A stretch of 64,000 bases of DNA from Variovorax fucosicus (GTDB taxonomy: Bacteria > Pseudomonadota > Gammaproteobacteria > Burkholderiales > Burkholderiaceae_C): NCBI RefSeq assembly GCF_030316825.1, contig NZ_JASZYU010000002.1, positions 930,001 to 994,000 of the forward strand. The letters run 5' to 3'. The translations under genes were made by a program, and so were the position numbers. Positions 34,893-44,070 of this stretch are shown one piece after another. Numbering within the stretch: the first letter of the stretch is position 1; every line of letters starts with the position of its first letter. The notes beneath the pieces were generated by a model. It was given only the letters and a program-made list of their open reading frames with translations, searched no databases and had not been told where the DNA came from.

Positions 34893-35876
34893 TTGCCGTC
34901 CCCGAAACCGTCCCCCGCCTTTATCTCTGGTTCGATTGACGCCAGGCCGGCGGTCCCCGAGAGCATTCCGCCGTGGCCTTGCTACCTCAACGGCGAGTTC
35001 ACCAACCTGCGCGAGGCGCAGGTGTCCGTCCTCGACCGGGGCTTTCTTTTTGGCGATGCGATCTACGACGTCGTGCCGGCCTACGAGGGCCAGCCCTTCA
35101 TGTTCGAAGCCCACATGGCGCGCCTGGCGCGCGGCCTAGCCGAAATGAGGATTCCCAACCCGATGGAGCGCGACGCATGGCACCGCCTCACGATGAGGTT
35201 GCTGGCCATGCATGCAGAAGCCGACCCGCACCCGGGTGGCGTGCGCCATCAACTGGTCTACTTCCAGATCACGCGCGGTGTTGCGATGCGCGAGCATGCC
35301 ATGCTGAAGGGCCTTGCGCCCAACGTGTTCGCCATGGTCAATCGGATGCCTGTACCGACTGAAGCGCATCGCCGCTACGGCGTCGCCTGCATCACGGCGG
35401 AGGACTTTCGTTGGCGCAAGGCGCATCTCAAGTCCACCAGCCTGCTGGGCGCTGTTTTCTCGAAGCAGTTGAGCGTGGACGCGGGCGTTGCCGACACCAT
35501 CATGTTCCGCAACGGCCAGCTCAGTGAGGCCTCTGCAAGCAATGTCTGGATGGTGAAGAAGGGCTGGGTGGTCGGGGTACCAAGGAGCAACCGGGTGCTT
35601 GAAGGCGTGCGCTACGGGCTGCTGGAGTCGCTTTGCCGCGATGAAGGATTGCCCTTCGAGCTGCGAGAGCTGTCGCGCGCGGAAGTGTTCGATGCGGACG
35701 AGCTGATCTTGTCGTCCGCGGTGAAGGAACTGGTGCCGGTGGTCGAGCTCGATGGCCGGCAGATTGGGGACGGCACGCCGGGCGCTGTCTTTGCAAGACT
35801 TTACGCCGCGTACGCGCGGGCTGTTGAACGCAATTGCACGCTCAGGGCGGGGGGCGCCGATACGCAGCCTGGCTGA
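34893..35876 (+). CDS. Class IV aminotransferase (D-amino-acid/branched-chain type)
   Basis: 327 residues if translation begins at the TTG at 34893, preferred because a near-perfect AGGAGGTCA lies 8 nt upstream; an in-frame ATG at 34788 has no such site. LNGEF, VSVLDRGFLFGDAIYD and the PLP lysine in RWRKAHLKSTSLLGAV identify fold type IV. ASASNVWMVKKG and ELILSSAVKELVPV follow. It could be a D-alanine-type or branched-chain aminotransferase. It is divergent from the ABC transporter genes and its 3' end overlaps the convergent LysR gene by 35 bp. Confidence 0.85.
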   Translation: MPSPKPSPAFISGSIDARPAVPESIPPWPCYLNGEFTNLREAQVSVLDRGFLFGDAIYDVVPAYEGQPFMFEAHMARLARGLAEMRIPNPMERDAWHRLTMRLLAMHAEADPHPGGVRHQLVYFQITRGVAMREHAMLKGLAPNVFAMVNRMPVPTEAHRRYGVACITAEDFRWRKAHLKSTSLLGAVFSKQLSVDAGVADTIMFRNGQLSEASASNVWMVKKGWVVGVPRSNRVLEGVRYGLLESLCRDEGLPFELRELSRAEVFDADELILSSAVKELVPVVELDGRQIGDGTPGAVFARLYAAYARAVERNCTLRAGGADTQPG

Positions 35877-36771
35877 TGCGCGAGAAAGAGCGAAGCATCG
35901 CGACCAGCGTCTTCGCCTCGGGGCTCAGCCTGCGGCTAGCCCTGGACACAATGCCAACCTCGTAGCGTCGCGATGGGTGCGGAAGTTTAATCTCCACAAG
36001 CTGCCGCGCCGTCAGGGGATGGTCCAAGATGGATCTTGGCATGCGCGACACGCAGTCGGAGTCGATCAGCATCGAAACGGCGCCAAACAGCGAGTCGGAC
36101 ACCGCAGCGATGCGCGGGCGTCCCATCTGTGGCTGCAGGAACAGCTCTTGGATGCTTTCGTCGTCCTGTCCGGGGCGCCCCGGCGCGCCCACTATCACCC
36201 ATTGGAGGCCGGCCAGCTCGCCAATGGTGCGCGCGCCCGCGCTGGGGTGGCCGGCGCGCGCAACGATAACCGCCTCCGATTCGTAGAGTACGTCCACCCG
36301 CAAATCCGCCGCGTCAAGCATGTGGGGCAGTCGCATGACAGCAAGCTCCAGCCTGTTGTCCCGCAACGCTGAGAGCAGCTCCGAGTTAGCGCTTTGCGTC
36401 AGGTGGATGGCTACGTCCGGCAGCGCTCGGCGAAAGTCCTGCAGTACGGCGGGCACGAGCCGCAGCGACGGCTCGACCGACACGCCCAGCGCGATACGCG
36501 TTGCCCGGCGGCCCTGCATGCCGCGCAGCCATTCCTCGGCCCGCGTGGCCTCGATGAGCGCTGCCTGCGCGTAGGGAAGAAAGGCCTGCCCGTCAGCCGT
36601 GAGTGACACGCCCTTGGCCGTGCGTTCGAAGAACGAGAGCCCATGCTCGTTCTCGAGCCGCGCGACGCTCTTGGTCAGGCCGGCCTGAGAGACATCGAGC
36701 GCGCGGGCTGCTGAGCGAAAGCCGCCGTACGTGATCACGGCATTCAAGTCACGAAGTTGCTGCAGATTCAT
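35842..36771 (-). CDS. LysR-family transcriptional regulator (ABC transporter cluster)
   Basis: 309 residues from the ATG at 36771 (MNLQQLRDLNAVITYGGF). The HTH contains RAALDVSQAGLTKSVARLE-type residues (SAARALDVSQAGLTKS). The effector domain includes GDDES-like QDDESIQELFL. It is close to the CysB/TsaR-like regulators that act as aromatic-acid or sulfonate sensors; no better assignment is possible. It is divergent from the ABC ATPase gene, with a 140-bp control region that repeats the block found at 25855. Confidence 0.88.
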   Translation of the reverse strand: MNLQQLRDLNAVITYGGFRSAARALDVSQAGLTKSVARLENEHGLSFFERTAKGVSLTADGQAFLPYAQAALIEATRAEEWLRGMQGRRATRIALGVSVEPSLRLVPAVLQDFRRALPDVAIHLTQSANSELLSALRDNRLELAVMRLPHMLDAADLRVDVLYESEAVIVARAGHPSAGARTIGELAGLQWVIVGAPGRPGQDDESIQELFLQPQMGRPRIAAVSDSLFGAVSMLIDSDCVSRMPRSILDHPLTARQLVEIKLPHPSRRYEVGIVSRASRRLSPEAKTLVAMLRSFSRISQAAYRRPPP

Positions 36772-36862
36772 GGCGTGGCCAGGAGCGGTGAAGGGAGCCA
36801 CTATGCCGCAGCCGGACGATGGCGAGAAGCACTCGTGTACAGAGGGAGCATTGATTAGCATC

Positions 36863-36898
36863 GGATATCAATTGATTTGATATTTAAACTTCACAAAT
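36863..36898. promoter_or_regulatory. LysR-type control block, copy 2
   Basis: 36 bp from GGATATCAATTGATTT to CTTCACAAAT. It contains a perfect inverted repeat ATATCAA-ttgat-TTGATAT (36865-36883). 33 of 36 bases match 25855-25890, at a similar distance from a divergent LysR gene. Confidence 0.65.
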
Positions 36899-36911
36899 CT
36901 ACGGTTGGCGC

Positions 36912-37700
36912 ATGAAATACCCGGATCGGGCTTTTAGCCATTCCGATTTCAAAGGCAGAAACTTGATAAAGATTCAGAATGTGTCGAAGTGGTACGGCCC
37001 GGTGCAGGTGCTCAACGAGTGCTCGGTCAGCATCAAGCAGGGCGATGTGGTCGTGGTCTGCGGCCCGTCGGGCTCCGGCAAGTCCACGCTGATCAAGACG
37101 GTCAACGCACTCGAGCCCTTCCAGAAGGGCGAGATCACGGTCAACGGCATCGCGCTGCACGACCCCAAGACCAACCTGCCCAAGCTGCGCTCCAAGGTCG
37201 GCATGGTGTTCCAGCATTTCGAGCTGTTCCCGCACCTGTCGGTGACCGAGAACCTCACGATCGCGCAGATCAAGGTGCTGGGCCGCAGCGTCGACGAAGC
37301 CAAGACTCGCGGCCTGAAGATGCTCGACCGCGTGGGCCTGATGGCGCACAAGGACAAGTTCCCCGGCCAGCTCTCGGGTGGCCAGCAGCAGCGCGTGGCC
37401 ATCGCGCGCGCGCTGTCGATGGACCCGATCGTGATGCTATTCGACGAACCAACCTCGGCGCTCGACCCTGAAATGGTGGGCGAGGTGCTCGACGTGATGG
37501 TGAGCCTGGCCAAGGAAGGCATGACCATGATGGTCGTGACCCACGAAATGGGCTTCGCGCGCAAGGTGGCCAACCGCGTGATCTTCATCGACGTGGGCGG
37601 CCGCATCCTCGAAGACTGCACGAAGGAAGACTTCTTCGGCAATCCCGACGCCCGCAAGCCGCGCACCAGGGACTTCTTGGAAAAAATTCTGCAGCATTGA
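36912..37700 (+). CDS. Amino-acid ABC transporter ATP-binding protein (GltL-like)
   Basis: 262 residues from the ATG at 36912; a TTG at 36963 would give the shorter canonical start ([12 protein letters not shown]) and has AAAGG upstream, so the true start may be there. Walker A is GPSGSGKST, the signature [15 protein letters not shown], Walker [13 protein letters not shown] and the switch His is in VVTHEMGFA. It powers the two permeases encoded on the other side of the LysR and aminotransferase genes. The split layout implies control by the LysR protein in both directions. Confidence 0.92.
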   Translation: MKYPDRAFSHSDFKGRNLIKIQNVSKWYGPVQVLNECSVSIKQGDVVVVCGPSGSGKSTLIKTVNALEPFQKGEITVNGIALHDPKTNLPKLRSKVGMVFQHFELFPHLSVTENLTIAQIKVLGRSVDEAKTRGLKMLDRVGLMAHKDKFPGQLSGGQQQRVAIARALSMDPIVMLFDEPTSALDPEMVGEVLDVMVSLAKEGMTMMVVTHEMGFARKVANRVIFIDVGGRILEDCTKEDFFGNPDARKPRTRDFLEKILQH

Positions 37701-37787
37701 AAGTTGGCCGATCGTGTCTGCATTGAGTTCAGGCAAGCGTCGAGCCCTTCGACTTATCCACGCTAGTGCTAACAACCAGGAGTACGT

Positions 37788-38606
37788 ATGAAATCTGACA
37801 TGTCCCGTCGCACCATGCTCGCGGGCGCCGCATCGCTCACCCTGCCTGGCCTCACGGCTTGTGCCGGAGTAGGATCTGCAAAATCCAAGGCAGCGCATTA
37901 CGTGCTTGTTCACGGTGCCTGGCACGGCGCGTGGTGTTGGAACAAGCTCATTCCCCTATTGCGCGCCAAAGGGCACATGGTGACCGCGGTCGATTTGCCC
38001 GGTCGCTGGGCCCGCCCTGAACTTGCTGCGGCAACCACGCCTGCAGACTTTGTCGAAAGCGTTGGCCAAGTGCTGCGTGCGTCGCCCGTGCCTGTGATCC
38101 TGGTCGGCCACAGCCTGGGGGGCGCTACCATATCGCTCGCTGCGGAAGCCTATCCGGACCGTATTGCGCGGCTCGTATACGTTTCCGCATTCTTGGTGCC
38201 CCATGGGCAAACGGTTGGCTCCATTGCGATGTCGGACAAAGGCACGTTGATCCCGGTCTCGACTCGCCGGGATCCCTCGACGCGCGTTTCTACTGTCATC
38301 CCAGAGCGTGCGAAAGATGTGTTCTACGCAGACTGTTCGGAAGACGAGGTGCGAACGGCGCTTCAACTGCTTTGCGGGGAGCCCGCGACCATGGGGACCG
38401 CCCGCATGTCGTTGAGCAGCGATCGGTTTGGGAGAGTCGACCGTACCTATGTGGAATGTCTGCAGGATCGAGCGATATCGATCGAGACGCAGCGAGCAAT
38501 GCAAGCGGGTACGCCATGCCAGCGGCACTTCACGCTCGACAGTAGCCATTCACCATTTCTGTCCAAGGCGACGGAGCTGGCAGCGATATTGGATTCGCTC
38601 GCCTGA
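37788..38606 (+). CDS. Exported alpha/beta hydrolase
   Basis: 272 residues. The N-terminus MSRRTMLAGAASLTLPGLTACAG combines a Tat-like RR pair with a lipobox (LTAC), so a lipoprotein or exported enzyme is likely. VLVHGAWHGAWCW gives the oxyanion region, VGHSLGGA the nucleophile Ser, and LDSSHSPFLS the catalytic His. The domain resembles plant methylesterases/hydroxynitrile lyases and bacterial salicylate-ester-type hydrolases. It is a single gene with no obvious partner. Confidence 0.85.
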   Translation: MKSDMSRRTMLAGAASLTLPGLTACAGVGSAKSKAAHYVLVHGAWHGAWCWNKLIPLLRAKGHMVTAVDLPGRWARPELAAATTPADFVESVGQVLRASPVPVILVGHSLGGATISLAAEAYPDRIARLVYVSAFLVPHGQTVGSIAMSDKGTLIPVSTRRDPSTRVSTVIPERAKDVFYADCSEDEVRTALQLLCGEPATMGTARMSLSSDRFGRVDRTYVECLQDRAISIETQRAMQAGTPCQRHFTLDSSHSPFLSKATELAAILDSLA

Positions 38607-38829
38607 ATAGCTGCCTGCTCGAGGTCGAGGATCTTGATGACCGTGAAGACTCGAGCATTTGACACGTGCGGGCGTCAGCCACGGAGAGGAACGCCTTCTT
38701 CTGATAACGATCGTTTGGTGAACGAGCCATATTCCATGCTTCGTTCACTTGTCAACGGTGGAACTCTGGTCGCGAGGAGTACCCGCGCCCGACTATGCTT
38801 GCCGATCGTTCATCTAACGACCTCATTCC

Positions 38830-39648
38830 ATGGCCAGACTCGAGCACCCATTCGATAGTGCGATCGCCCTCGACGGCCTCGGCGACGAACGATTCGTGGC
38901 CCGCACCACTGCCGAGTACGCGAACATGGTCGGCCCCTTCGGCGGCACGATCGCAGCGGTGCTGATGCAGTCCGTGCTGGGGCACCCGGCGCGCCTCGGC
39001 GATCCGGTCGCGTTCACGGTCAACTTCGCCAGCCCGATTGCCGACGGGGCCTACGAGATCGTGGCCCGTCCGGCGCGCACCAACCGGTCAACCCAGCACT
39101 GGTCGATCGTCGCTTCGCAATCTGGCGACGTCGTCGCGACAGCGACGGCTGTTTTCGCCAAGCGCCGCCCAACCTGGTCGAGATCCGAGGCGGAGCCGCC
39201 GCCCTCAGTCGTCCCGTTCGATCGGCTGGCGCCCTCACCCTCGGCGGGCGGCCCACCCTGGGTGAGCCGTTACGAGACGCGCTCGATGGCTGGCGGCATG
39301 CCGAGCGACTGGGACGGTGGCGAAGGGGAGAGCTCGACGAGCTGCCTGTGGGTGCGCGACGACCCGCCGCGCCCGCTGGACTACGCATCGCTGGCGGCCC
39401 TGTGCGACACCTTCATGCCGCGCATCTTCATCCGTCGCCGGACGGCGGTGCCGATCGCCACGGTAACGATGACCACATATTTCCACGCCGACGCGCAGAT
39501 GCTGATTGCCCAAGGCGATCGACCGTTGCTCGGCGTCGCCCGCGCGCTCAACTTCCGCGACGGCTACTTTGATCAATCCGCGAAACTTTGGGACGCCCAG
39601 CAGCGGCTGCTCGCGAGCACGCACCAACTGGTCTACTACCGAGAGTGA
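38830..39648 (+). CDS. Acyl-CoA thioesterase-like (TesB-type double hotdog) protein
   Basis: 272 residues. FGGTIAAVLMQSVLGHPARLGDPVAFTVNFASPI in the first half and the C-terminal LAALCDTFMPR with MTTYFHADAQMLIAQGDRPLLG resemble thioesterase family proteins related to TesB (two hotdog folds). The substrate is unknown. 15 bp downstream begins a broken LysR gene, suggesting a rearrangement breakpoint at its 3' end. Confidence 0.75.
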   Translation: MARLEHPFDSAIALDGLGDERFVARTTAEYANMVGPFGGTIAAVLMQSVLGHPARLGDPVAFTVNFASPIADGAYEIVARPARTNRSTQHWSIVASQSGDVVATATAVFAKRRPTWSRSEAEPPPSVVPFDRLAPSPSAGGPPWVSRYETRSMAGGMPSDWDGGEGESSTSCLWVRDDPPRPLDYASLAALCDTFMPRIFIRRRTAVPIATVTMTTYFHADAQMLIAQGDRPLLGVARALNFRDGYFDQSAKLWDAQQRLLASTHQLVYYRE

Positions 39649-39662
39649 TCGACGGAGCCCGA

Positions 39663-40233
39663 CAACCGGTTGGCCGCCTCTCCAGGAATGAGCGTAGGTG
39701 TGGTGCCTGACGCGTTGCGCCTGTTCAGTCAGTCGCATCCGTCCGTGCACGTGACGGTCCAGATCAACGACACCAGCACGATCACGAAGTGGACAGCCGC
39801 GGGTTACTGCGACTTCGCCCTGTCCTCGTTCGTCCCTGATCCCCACCCGGTCGAGCGACTGCTGCTCCATCGAGGCCGCGCGGTGTGCCTCCTGCCGGAA
39901 GGTCACCGCCTTGCCGGAAAACGCATGATTCGTTCGTCCGATCTCGCAGGCAAGTCGTTCATTTCACTCACCCCCAAACGACCCGGCTATGCAGTTGATC
40001 GACGCGTTCAAGCCCGACTTGCGCAGCGTCGACATCGAAACCACCCACGCAGCGACTGTGTGAATGATGGTCTTACGCGGTCTGGGGGTCAGTGTGATGG
40101 ATCCGCTAGCATTTCGCGCACTTGGGCCGCCGGGCGTGGTGGCGCTCCCGTTCGATCCGCCGTTGTTCTTTGAGTGCTACTCACTGCACGCGCGAGACCG
40201 CATCGACCAAGGGTGGCACAAGCTTTTCTGGCA
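39663..40233 (+). pseudogene. LysR-family regulator remnant (effector domain only)
   Basis: The frame from 39670 reads GMSVGVVPDALRLFSQSHPS and SDLAGKSFISLTPKRPGY, a LysR effector domain. After 39989 the homology continues in another frame (MQLIDAFKPDLRSVDIETTH), meets an in-frame TGA at about 40060, and resumes with MMVLRGLGVSVMDPLAFRAL and FFECYSLHARDRIDQGWHKL. The HTH half is missing altogether. Frameshift, nonsense codon and truncation make it a pseudogene. Confidence 0.8.
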
Positions 40234-40344
40234 TCGGTCAAGTCAGTGTTGTCCGCGATGTAAAGGCTTCGCCGCGTTTGGAGAGCGCGCCGGCGATGAT
40301 GGCAATCGCGTTCACCCGTCGGGGACCTTCGAGCCCGTATGTGC

Positions 40345-40941
40345 TTAGGTTCTCGTTTGCGCGATATCGGCCGCCGGCCACGCCAACATTGCAACAGCGA
40401 TCATCCGGTCCAATTCGCTCCTGGTAGCACCCGCCTGCGGTAGATCCAAAATCGCTTGCATCACCCCGAGAAAACACCAAGCCAGCGCGGCGACATCTGC
40501 CCCACGGGGCAGCTCCCCAACTGCAATTGCTTCCCGAAGCAGACTTTCGAGCAGAGTGCGCTGCTGGCTCATCCCCGAGATTGCTGCTTTCCGTCCTTCC
40601 GGCGGCAGATCGACCAGCTCGGCACAACTTCTTGCGAGCAGGCAACCCGGCGGTCGACGGGACCCCGTGGGCAGCAGCCCGCGCAGCAGTGCTTCGAGCC
40701 GCGCACGCGCACTGCCGCCCTCGTATGACTTCATCCTGCGCAGCACCCGATCCGTATAAGTTGCAAGTGCGATCTGGAACAGGCCATCCTTGTCCTGAAA
40801 ACGTTGGTAAAGGCTTGAACGCGACAGTCCGGTCGCTTCCGTCAGCACATTGATCGTCGTAGCCGCGTATCCGTGACGCCAGAAGGCATCCACGGCGGCA
40901 TCAATGACGGAACCTTCGTCGTACTGTGGCTTTCCGCCCAT
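40345..40941 (-). CDS. TetR-family transcriptional regulator (divergent from NmrA-like gene)
   Basis: 198 residues from the ATG at 40941 (MGGKPQYDEGSVIDAAVDAFW), with AAGG upstream. The HTH is RHGYAATTINVLTEATGLSR then SSLYQRFQDKDGLFQIAL, and the C-domain is the TetR_C_16/LmrA-like type (CLLARSCAELVDLPPEGR). It is divergent from the NmrA-like gene at 41027. The 85-bp gap contains a direct repeat TCGTTCCAAGATA / TCGTTCCATGATA, a candidate operator. Confidence 0.85.
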   Translation of the reverse strand: MGGKPQYDEGSVIDAAVDAFWRHGYAATTINVLTEATGLSRSSLYQRFQDKDGLFQIALATYTDRVLRRMKSYEGGSARARLEALLRGLLPTGSRRPPGCLLARSCAELVDLPPEGRKAAISGMSQQRTLLESLLREAIAVGELPRGADVAALAWCFLGVMQAILDLPQAGATRSELDRMIAVAMLAWPAADIAQTRT

Positions 40942-40972
40942 TTGAAAAGAACCTTTGACAAGATGGAATACT

Positions 40973-41010
40973 CGTTCCAAGATATGTGGATCGTTCGTTC
41001 CATGATACTT
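40973..41010. promoter_or_regulatory. Direct repeats between tetR and nmrA-like gene
   Basis: TCGTTCCAAGATA and TCGTTCCATGATA, about 22 bp apart (two helical turns), with GGAA-6-TTCC overlapping the first. Plausible site for the adjacent TetR protein. Confidence 0.4.
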
Positions 41011-41026
41011 CTCGAAGACGCAGACA

Positions 41027-41902
41027 ATGCTCGACTCCAATGCCAAAAGACCTCGGATTGCCATTGCGGGTGCAACAGGACGCGTTGGCGTCAGTTTGAC
41101 GGCGTTGTTCGCCGACGACCCGGTTGATCTCGTCGTACTAACGCGCCAATCCAGCCCAGCGAAACTGCCCGAAGGGGTGGCCACGTTCAAGGTTGACTTC
41201 AACCGCGCGGAGACGCTCGAGACGGCCCTGCGCGGCGTCGACCGGCTCTTCATCGCGCATGGCACCTCCCTCGAACAGGTCGCCAACGAAATCGCGTTGA
41301 TCGATGCAGCAGTCGCAGCAGGCGTTCGGCACATCGTCAAACTGTCTGCCCTCGGTCCTGCGACCCGACTTCTTCCCCTCGCTTGGCACATGCAGATCGA
41401 GGCGCATCTGGCACAGCAGCCGATCGCATCTACGGTCTTGCGGCCGACAACGTTCACCCATGTGCTCAAGCGCGTGGGGCCACACATCGCCGCCGGTTCC
41501 TGGGCTGGCGCGGCAGGGAATGGCCGGGTGAACTTCATCGATACCCGCGATGTTGCCGAGGTGGCCCGCATCGCATTGCTTGAGGAGATCGAGCCAACGT
41601 CGCAACGTGCGTATCACCTGTCTGGTCCACGCGCATGGACCATGACGCAGGTGGCAGAGGAGTTGGCCCGCCTGCTGGGGCATTCGGTTATCTATATCGA
41701 CCGTTCGCCTGCTGAGCAGCGAGAGGCGCTGCTCGGCGCCGGACTTTCTCCATTGGTAGCCGATCTTCTGGTTGGCCTCGACCAGATGTTCCGCGAGTCA
41801 ACGATCGCCGAAACAACGTCGACGGTCGAGGAACTGACCGGAAAGGTTCCTCGCTCGTTAACCGAGTGGCTGACCGAGAACCTAAGCGAATTTCGAGCCT
41901 GA
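41027..41902 (+). CDS. NmrA/NAD(P)H-binding family protein (atypical SDR)
   Basis: 291 residues. IAIAGATGRVGVSLTALF is the GxxGxxG dinucleotide motif. VRHIVKLSALGPA, STVLRPTTFTHVLK and FIDTRDVAEVARIAL follow the NmrA/QOR2-like atypical SDR pattern, which lacks the YxxxK pair. Proteins of this type reduce quinones or sense the NADP redox state. A TetR regulator is divergent, a frequent arrangement for QOR2-like quinone reductases. Confidence 0.83.
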   Translation: MLDSNAKRPRIAIAGATGRVGVSLTALFADDPVDLVVLTRQSSPAKLPEGVATFKVDFNRAETLETALRGVDRLFIAHGTSLEQVANEIALIDAAVAAGVRHIVKLSALGPATRLLPLAWHMQIEAHLAQQPIASTVLRPTTFTHVLKRVGPHIAAGSWAGAAGNGRVNFIDTRDVAEVARIALLEEIEPTSQRAYHLSGPRAWTMTQVAEELARLLGHSVIYIDRSPAEQREALLGAGLSPLVADLLVGLDQMFRESTIAETTSTVEELTGKVPRSLTEWLTENLSEFRA

Positions 41903-42017
41903 GCTCTCCGTTCCCCGCCGCCAAGGAATCGAAGCATCGTTCGCAGGTGCGCCGGCTCCCGAGCTGGTCAACTGGCGCGGTCTCCGAAACGGCACCTGCC
42001 TCGGTCCGTGCGACACA

Positions 42018-42887
42018 TCAGCGCATTGCAGCCCTGCGGAAATCGGACGGCGTCACGCCGGTCGCCTTCTTGAATGCAGTGCTGAAGTGCTGAGCATGGC
42101 TGAAGCCGCATTCCAGCGCGACTTCAGTTGCGGTGCGGCGAGGATCCAAAAGGAATTCCTTGGCTCGCTGGAGACGCAGGCCGTACACAAAGCGCAATGG
42201 CGTCTGCCCGGAACTGTCCCGAAAGGCCCGCATGAAATGCCGGGGACTGACGCCGGCGATTTCCGCCAGGCCATCGATCGTGAACGGTCTCGACAAGTCG
42301 GCCTCGATGTAGTCGATGACGCGGCGCAAGCTGCCAGGTGCGAGGCCCCCGGACGGGCGAACGGTGGCTGGGGGGGTGCCGTTGACGCGCCCGAGCAGGG
42401 CGAGTGCCTGCATTGCCCAGCCTTCGGCGAACAGCCCATAAAGGCTGTCTGCATTGCGCGCCTCACGGCATAGAACCGAAAGGCCACGTTGCAGATCTTC
42501 GTTGCCGAAGGCAATCAGCGGCCTATCGAAGTGGCAGCCGGCGCCGGACGCAACGGTCGGGTCGAGGAAGACCACCGTGTAGTCGAACTGTGGCGCGACG
42601 TCGAATTCGCCTTCGACCGAAGTCGAGGCGGGGAACAGCGCAAGGCTTGTTCCTTGTTTTATTCCGGAGTGGATGCGGCGGCCGTCGAGCTCCAGATTCA
42701 ACTCTTTGAGGCCGTTGCGAAACCAGAACAGCGCGAGCCGCGGTTGGCGAAAGCGCCAGGAAATGGGGCCGGTCGCTCGGCGCGCGAGGACTTCAAGATG
42801 CGTGGTGCGCGAATCAACAATGGTGCCGGATACGAATTCGCCCCCAACCTCGCGATATTCAGTTTGTGCGTCTAGGTGGCCATGCAT
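42018..42887 (-). CDS. AraC-family transcriptional regulator
   Basis: 289 residues from the ATG at 42887, which has GGAGG 7-8 nt upstream; an in-frame start 11 codons earlier lacks this. The C-terminal two HTH motifs are clear: IDGLAEIAGVSPRHFMRAF and ATEVALECGFSHAQHFSTAF, followed by KKATGVTPSDFRR. The N-terminal domain (SWRFRQPRLALFWFRNG) is an effector or dimerisation domain. The target is unknown; the gene lies 204 bp downstream of the BKACE gene's 3' end in reverse order, with a GTTTGC-tttt-GCAAAC hairpin (43057-43072) between them. Confidence 0.87.
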   Translation of the reverse strand: MHGHLDAQTEYREVGGEFVSGTIVDSRTTHLEVLARRATGPISWRFRQPRLALFWFRNGLKELNLELDGRRIHSGIKQGTSLALFPASTSVEGEFDVAPQFDYTVVFLDPTVASGAGCHFDRPLIAFGNEDLQRGLSVLCREARNADSLYGLFAEGWAMQALALLGRVNGTPPATVRPSGGLAPGSLRRVIDYIEADLSRPFTIDGLAEIAGVSPRHFMRAFRDSSGQTPLRFVYGLRLQRAKEFLLDPRRTATEVALECGFSHAQHFSTAFKKATGVTPSDFRRAAMR

Positions 42888-43091
42888 TGCTTGCCTCCGC
42901 TTCGGCCTTGCGCCTGTCATGGTGCGGCGCGTCCTCTCCCTTGATCTCGCAAGCGAACCGCAACCGTATCGCTTGCGTCTCTATCCTACACCTTGGCTCC
43001 TTGTGCTGCTCTGCAGCAACGGCGATGCGGTGAGCCCAGGGCAACGAGCCCCCGCCGTTTGCTTTTGCAAACACGGTCGACCTGTTCCCTC

Positions 43092-44015
43092 TCAGAACTT
43101 GACTTTCCCGATGCCCTTCAACTGGAGGATTTCCCGAGCTTCGTCTGGGCTGGCAATTTCGAGACCGAGCCCTTCGATTATCTGGCGCACCTGCAGCACC
43201 TGCGCCGCATTGCTCTCGGCCAGCGTGCCGCGTCCAAGCCATAGGCTGTCTTCTAGTCCGACGCGCACATTGCCGCCCATACTGGCAGACATTGCTGCAA
43301 GGCGAAGCTGATCCTTGCCTGTCCCCAGCACCGACCAGCGATAGTCATCGCCGAACAGGCGATCGGCCGTCCGCTTCATGTGCAACACGTCTTCAGGATG
43401 CGACCCGATACCGCCCAGGATCCCGAACACGGTCTGAACAAAGAACGGCGCCTTGACCAGACCACGCTCTACGAAGTGCGCCAGGTTGTAAAGATGGCTC
43501 ACGTCGTAGCACTCGAATTCGAAGCGCGTGTCGTTGGAAGCACATTGCGCCAGGGCGTATTCGATATCCCTGAAGGTGTTGCGGAAGATCAGGTCACGAC
43601 TGGCTTCGAGCGCCTCGCGCTCCCAGGCATGTTTGAACTTCTTGAAACGCGCCAGCATCGGGAACAGTGCGAAGTTCATGGAACCCATGTTGAGTGAGGC
43701 CACCTCGGGCGCGAAGCGCATTGACGGCTGGATGCGCTCCTCGATCGTCATGTAGGGCGAGCCACCGCTGGTGACATTCAACACTGCATCGGTGCGTGCC
43801 TTGATCTGCGGCAAGAATCGGGCGAATGCATCGGGGCTTTGATCCGGCTTGCCTGTGACAGGATCACGCGCATGCAGGTGAATGATCGCGGCACCAGCCT
43901 GGGCCGCGCCGACCGAAGCTTCGATGATCTCTTCCGGTGTAACCGGTAGATGCCGTGACATTGAGGGCGTGTGGATCGCACCGGTGACAGCACATGTGAT
44001 GATGACTTTGCTCAT
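43092..44015 (-). CDS. BKACE (3-keto-5-aminohexanoate cleavage enzyme, DUF849) family protein
   Basis: 307 residues from the ATG at 44015 (MSKVIITCAVTGAIHTPSMS). H46 and H48 in IIHLHARDP bind Zn, NVTSGG lies mid-barrel, and GNVRVGLEDSLWLGRG gives the late Glu. BKACE enzymes condense a beta-keto acid with acetyl-CoA, yielding acetoacetate and a new CoA thioester; the substrates vary widely across the family. It is the last gene of the SDR-tautomerase-MFS unit, so a beta-keto acid from aromatic or side-chain catabolism is likely. Confidence 0.92.
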   Translation of the reverse strand: MSKVIITCAVTGAIHTPSMSRHLPVTPEEIIEASVGAAQAGAAIIHLHARDPVTGKPDQSPDAFARFLPQIKARTDAVLNVTSGGSPYMTIEERIQPSMRFAPEVASLNMGSMNFALFPMLARFKKFKHAWEREALEASRDLIFRNTFRDIEYALAQCASNDTRFEFECYDVSHLYNLAHFVERGLVKAPFFVQTVFGILGGIGSHPEDVLHMKRTADRLFGDDYRWSVLGTGKDQLRLAAMSASMGGNVRVGLEDSLWLGRGTLAESNAAQVLQVRQIIEGLGLEIASPDEAREILQLKGIGKVKF

Positions 44016-44070
44016 ATTGCGAAAGGGAAACCCGCGTTGGACGGCCAGTTTCTTCCTGCCGTCGCCATCT

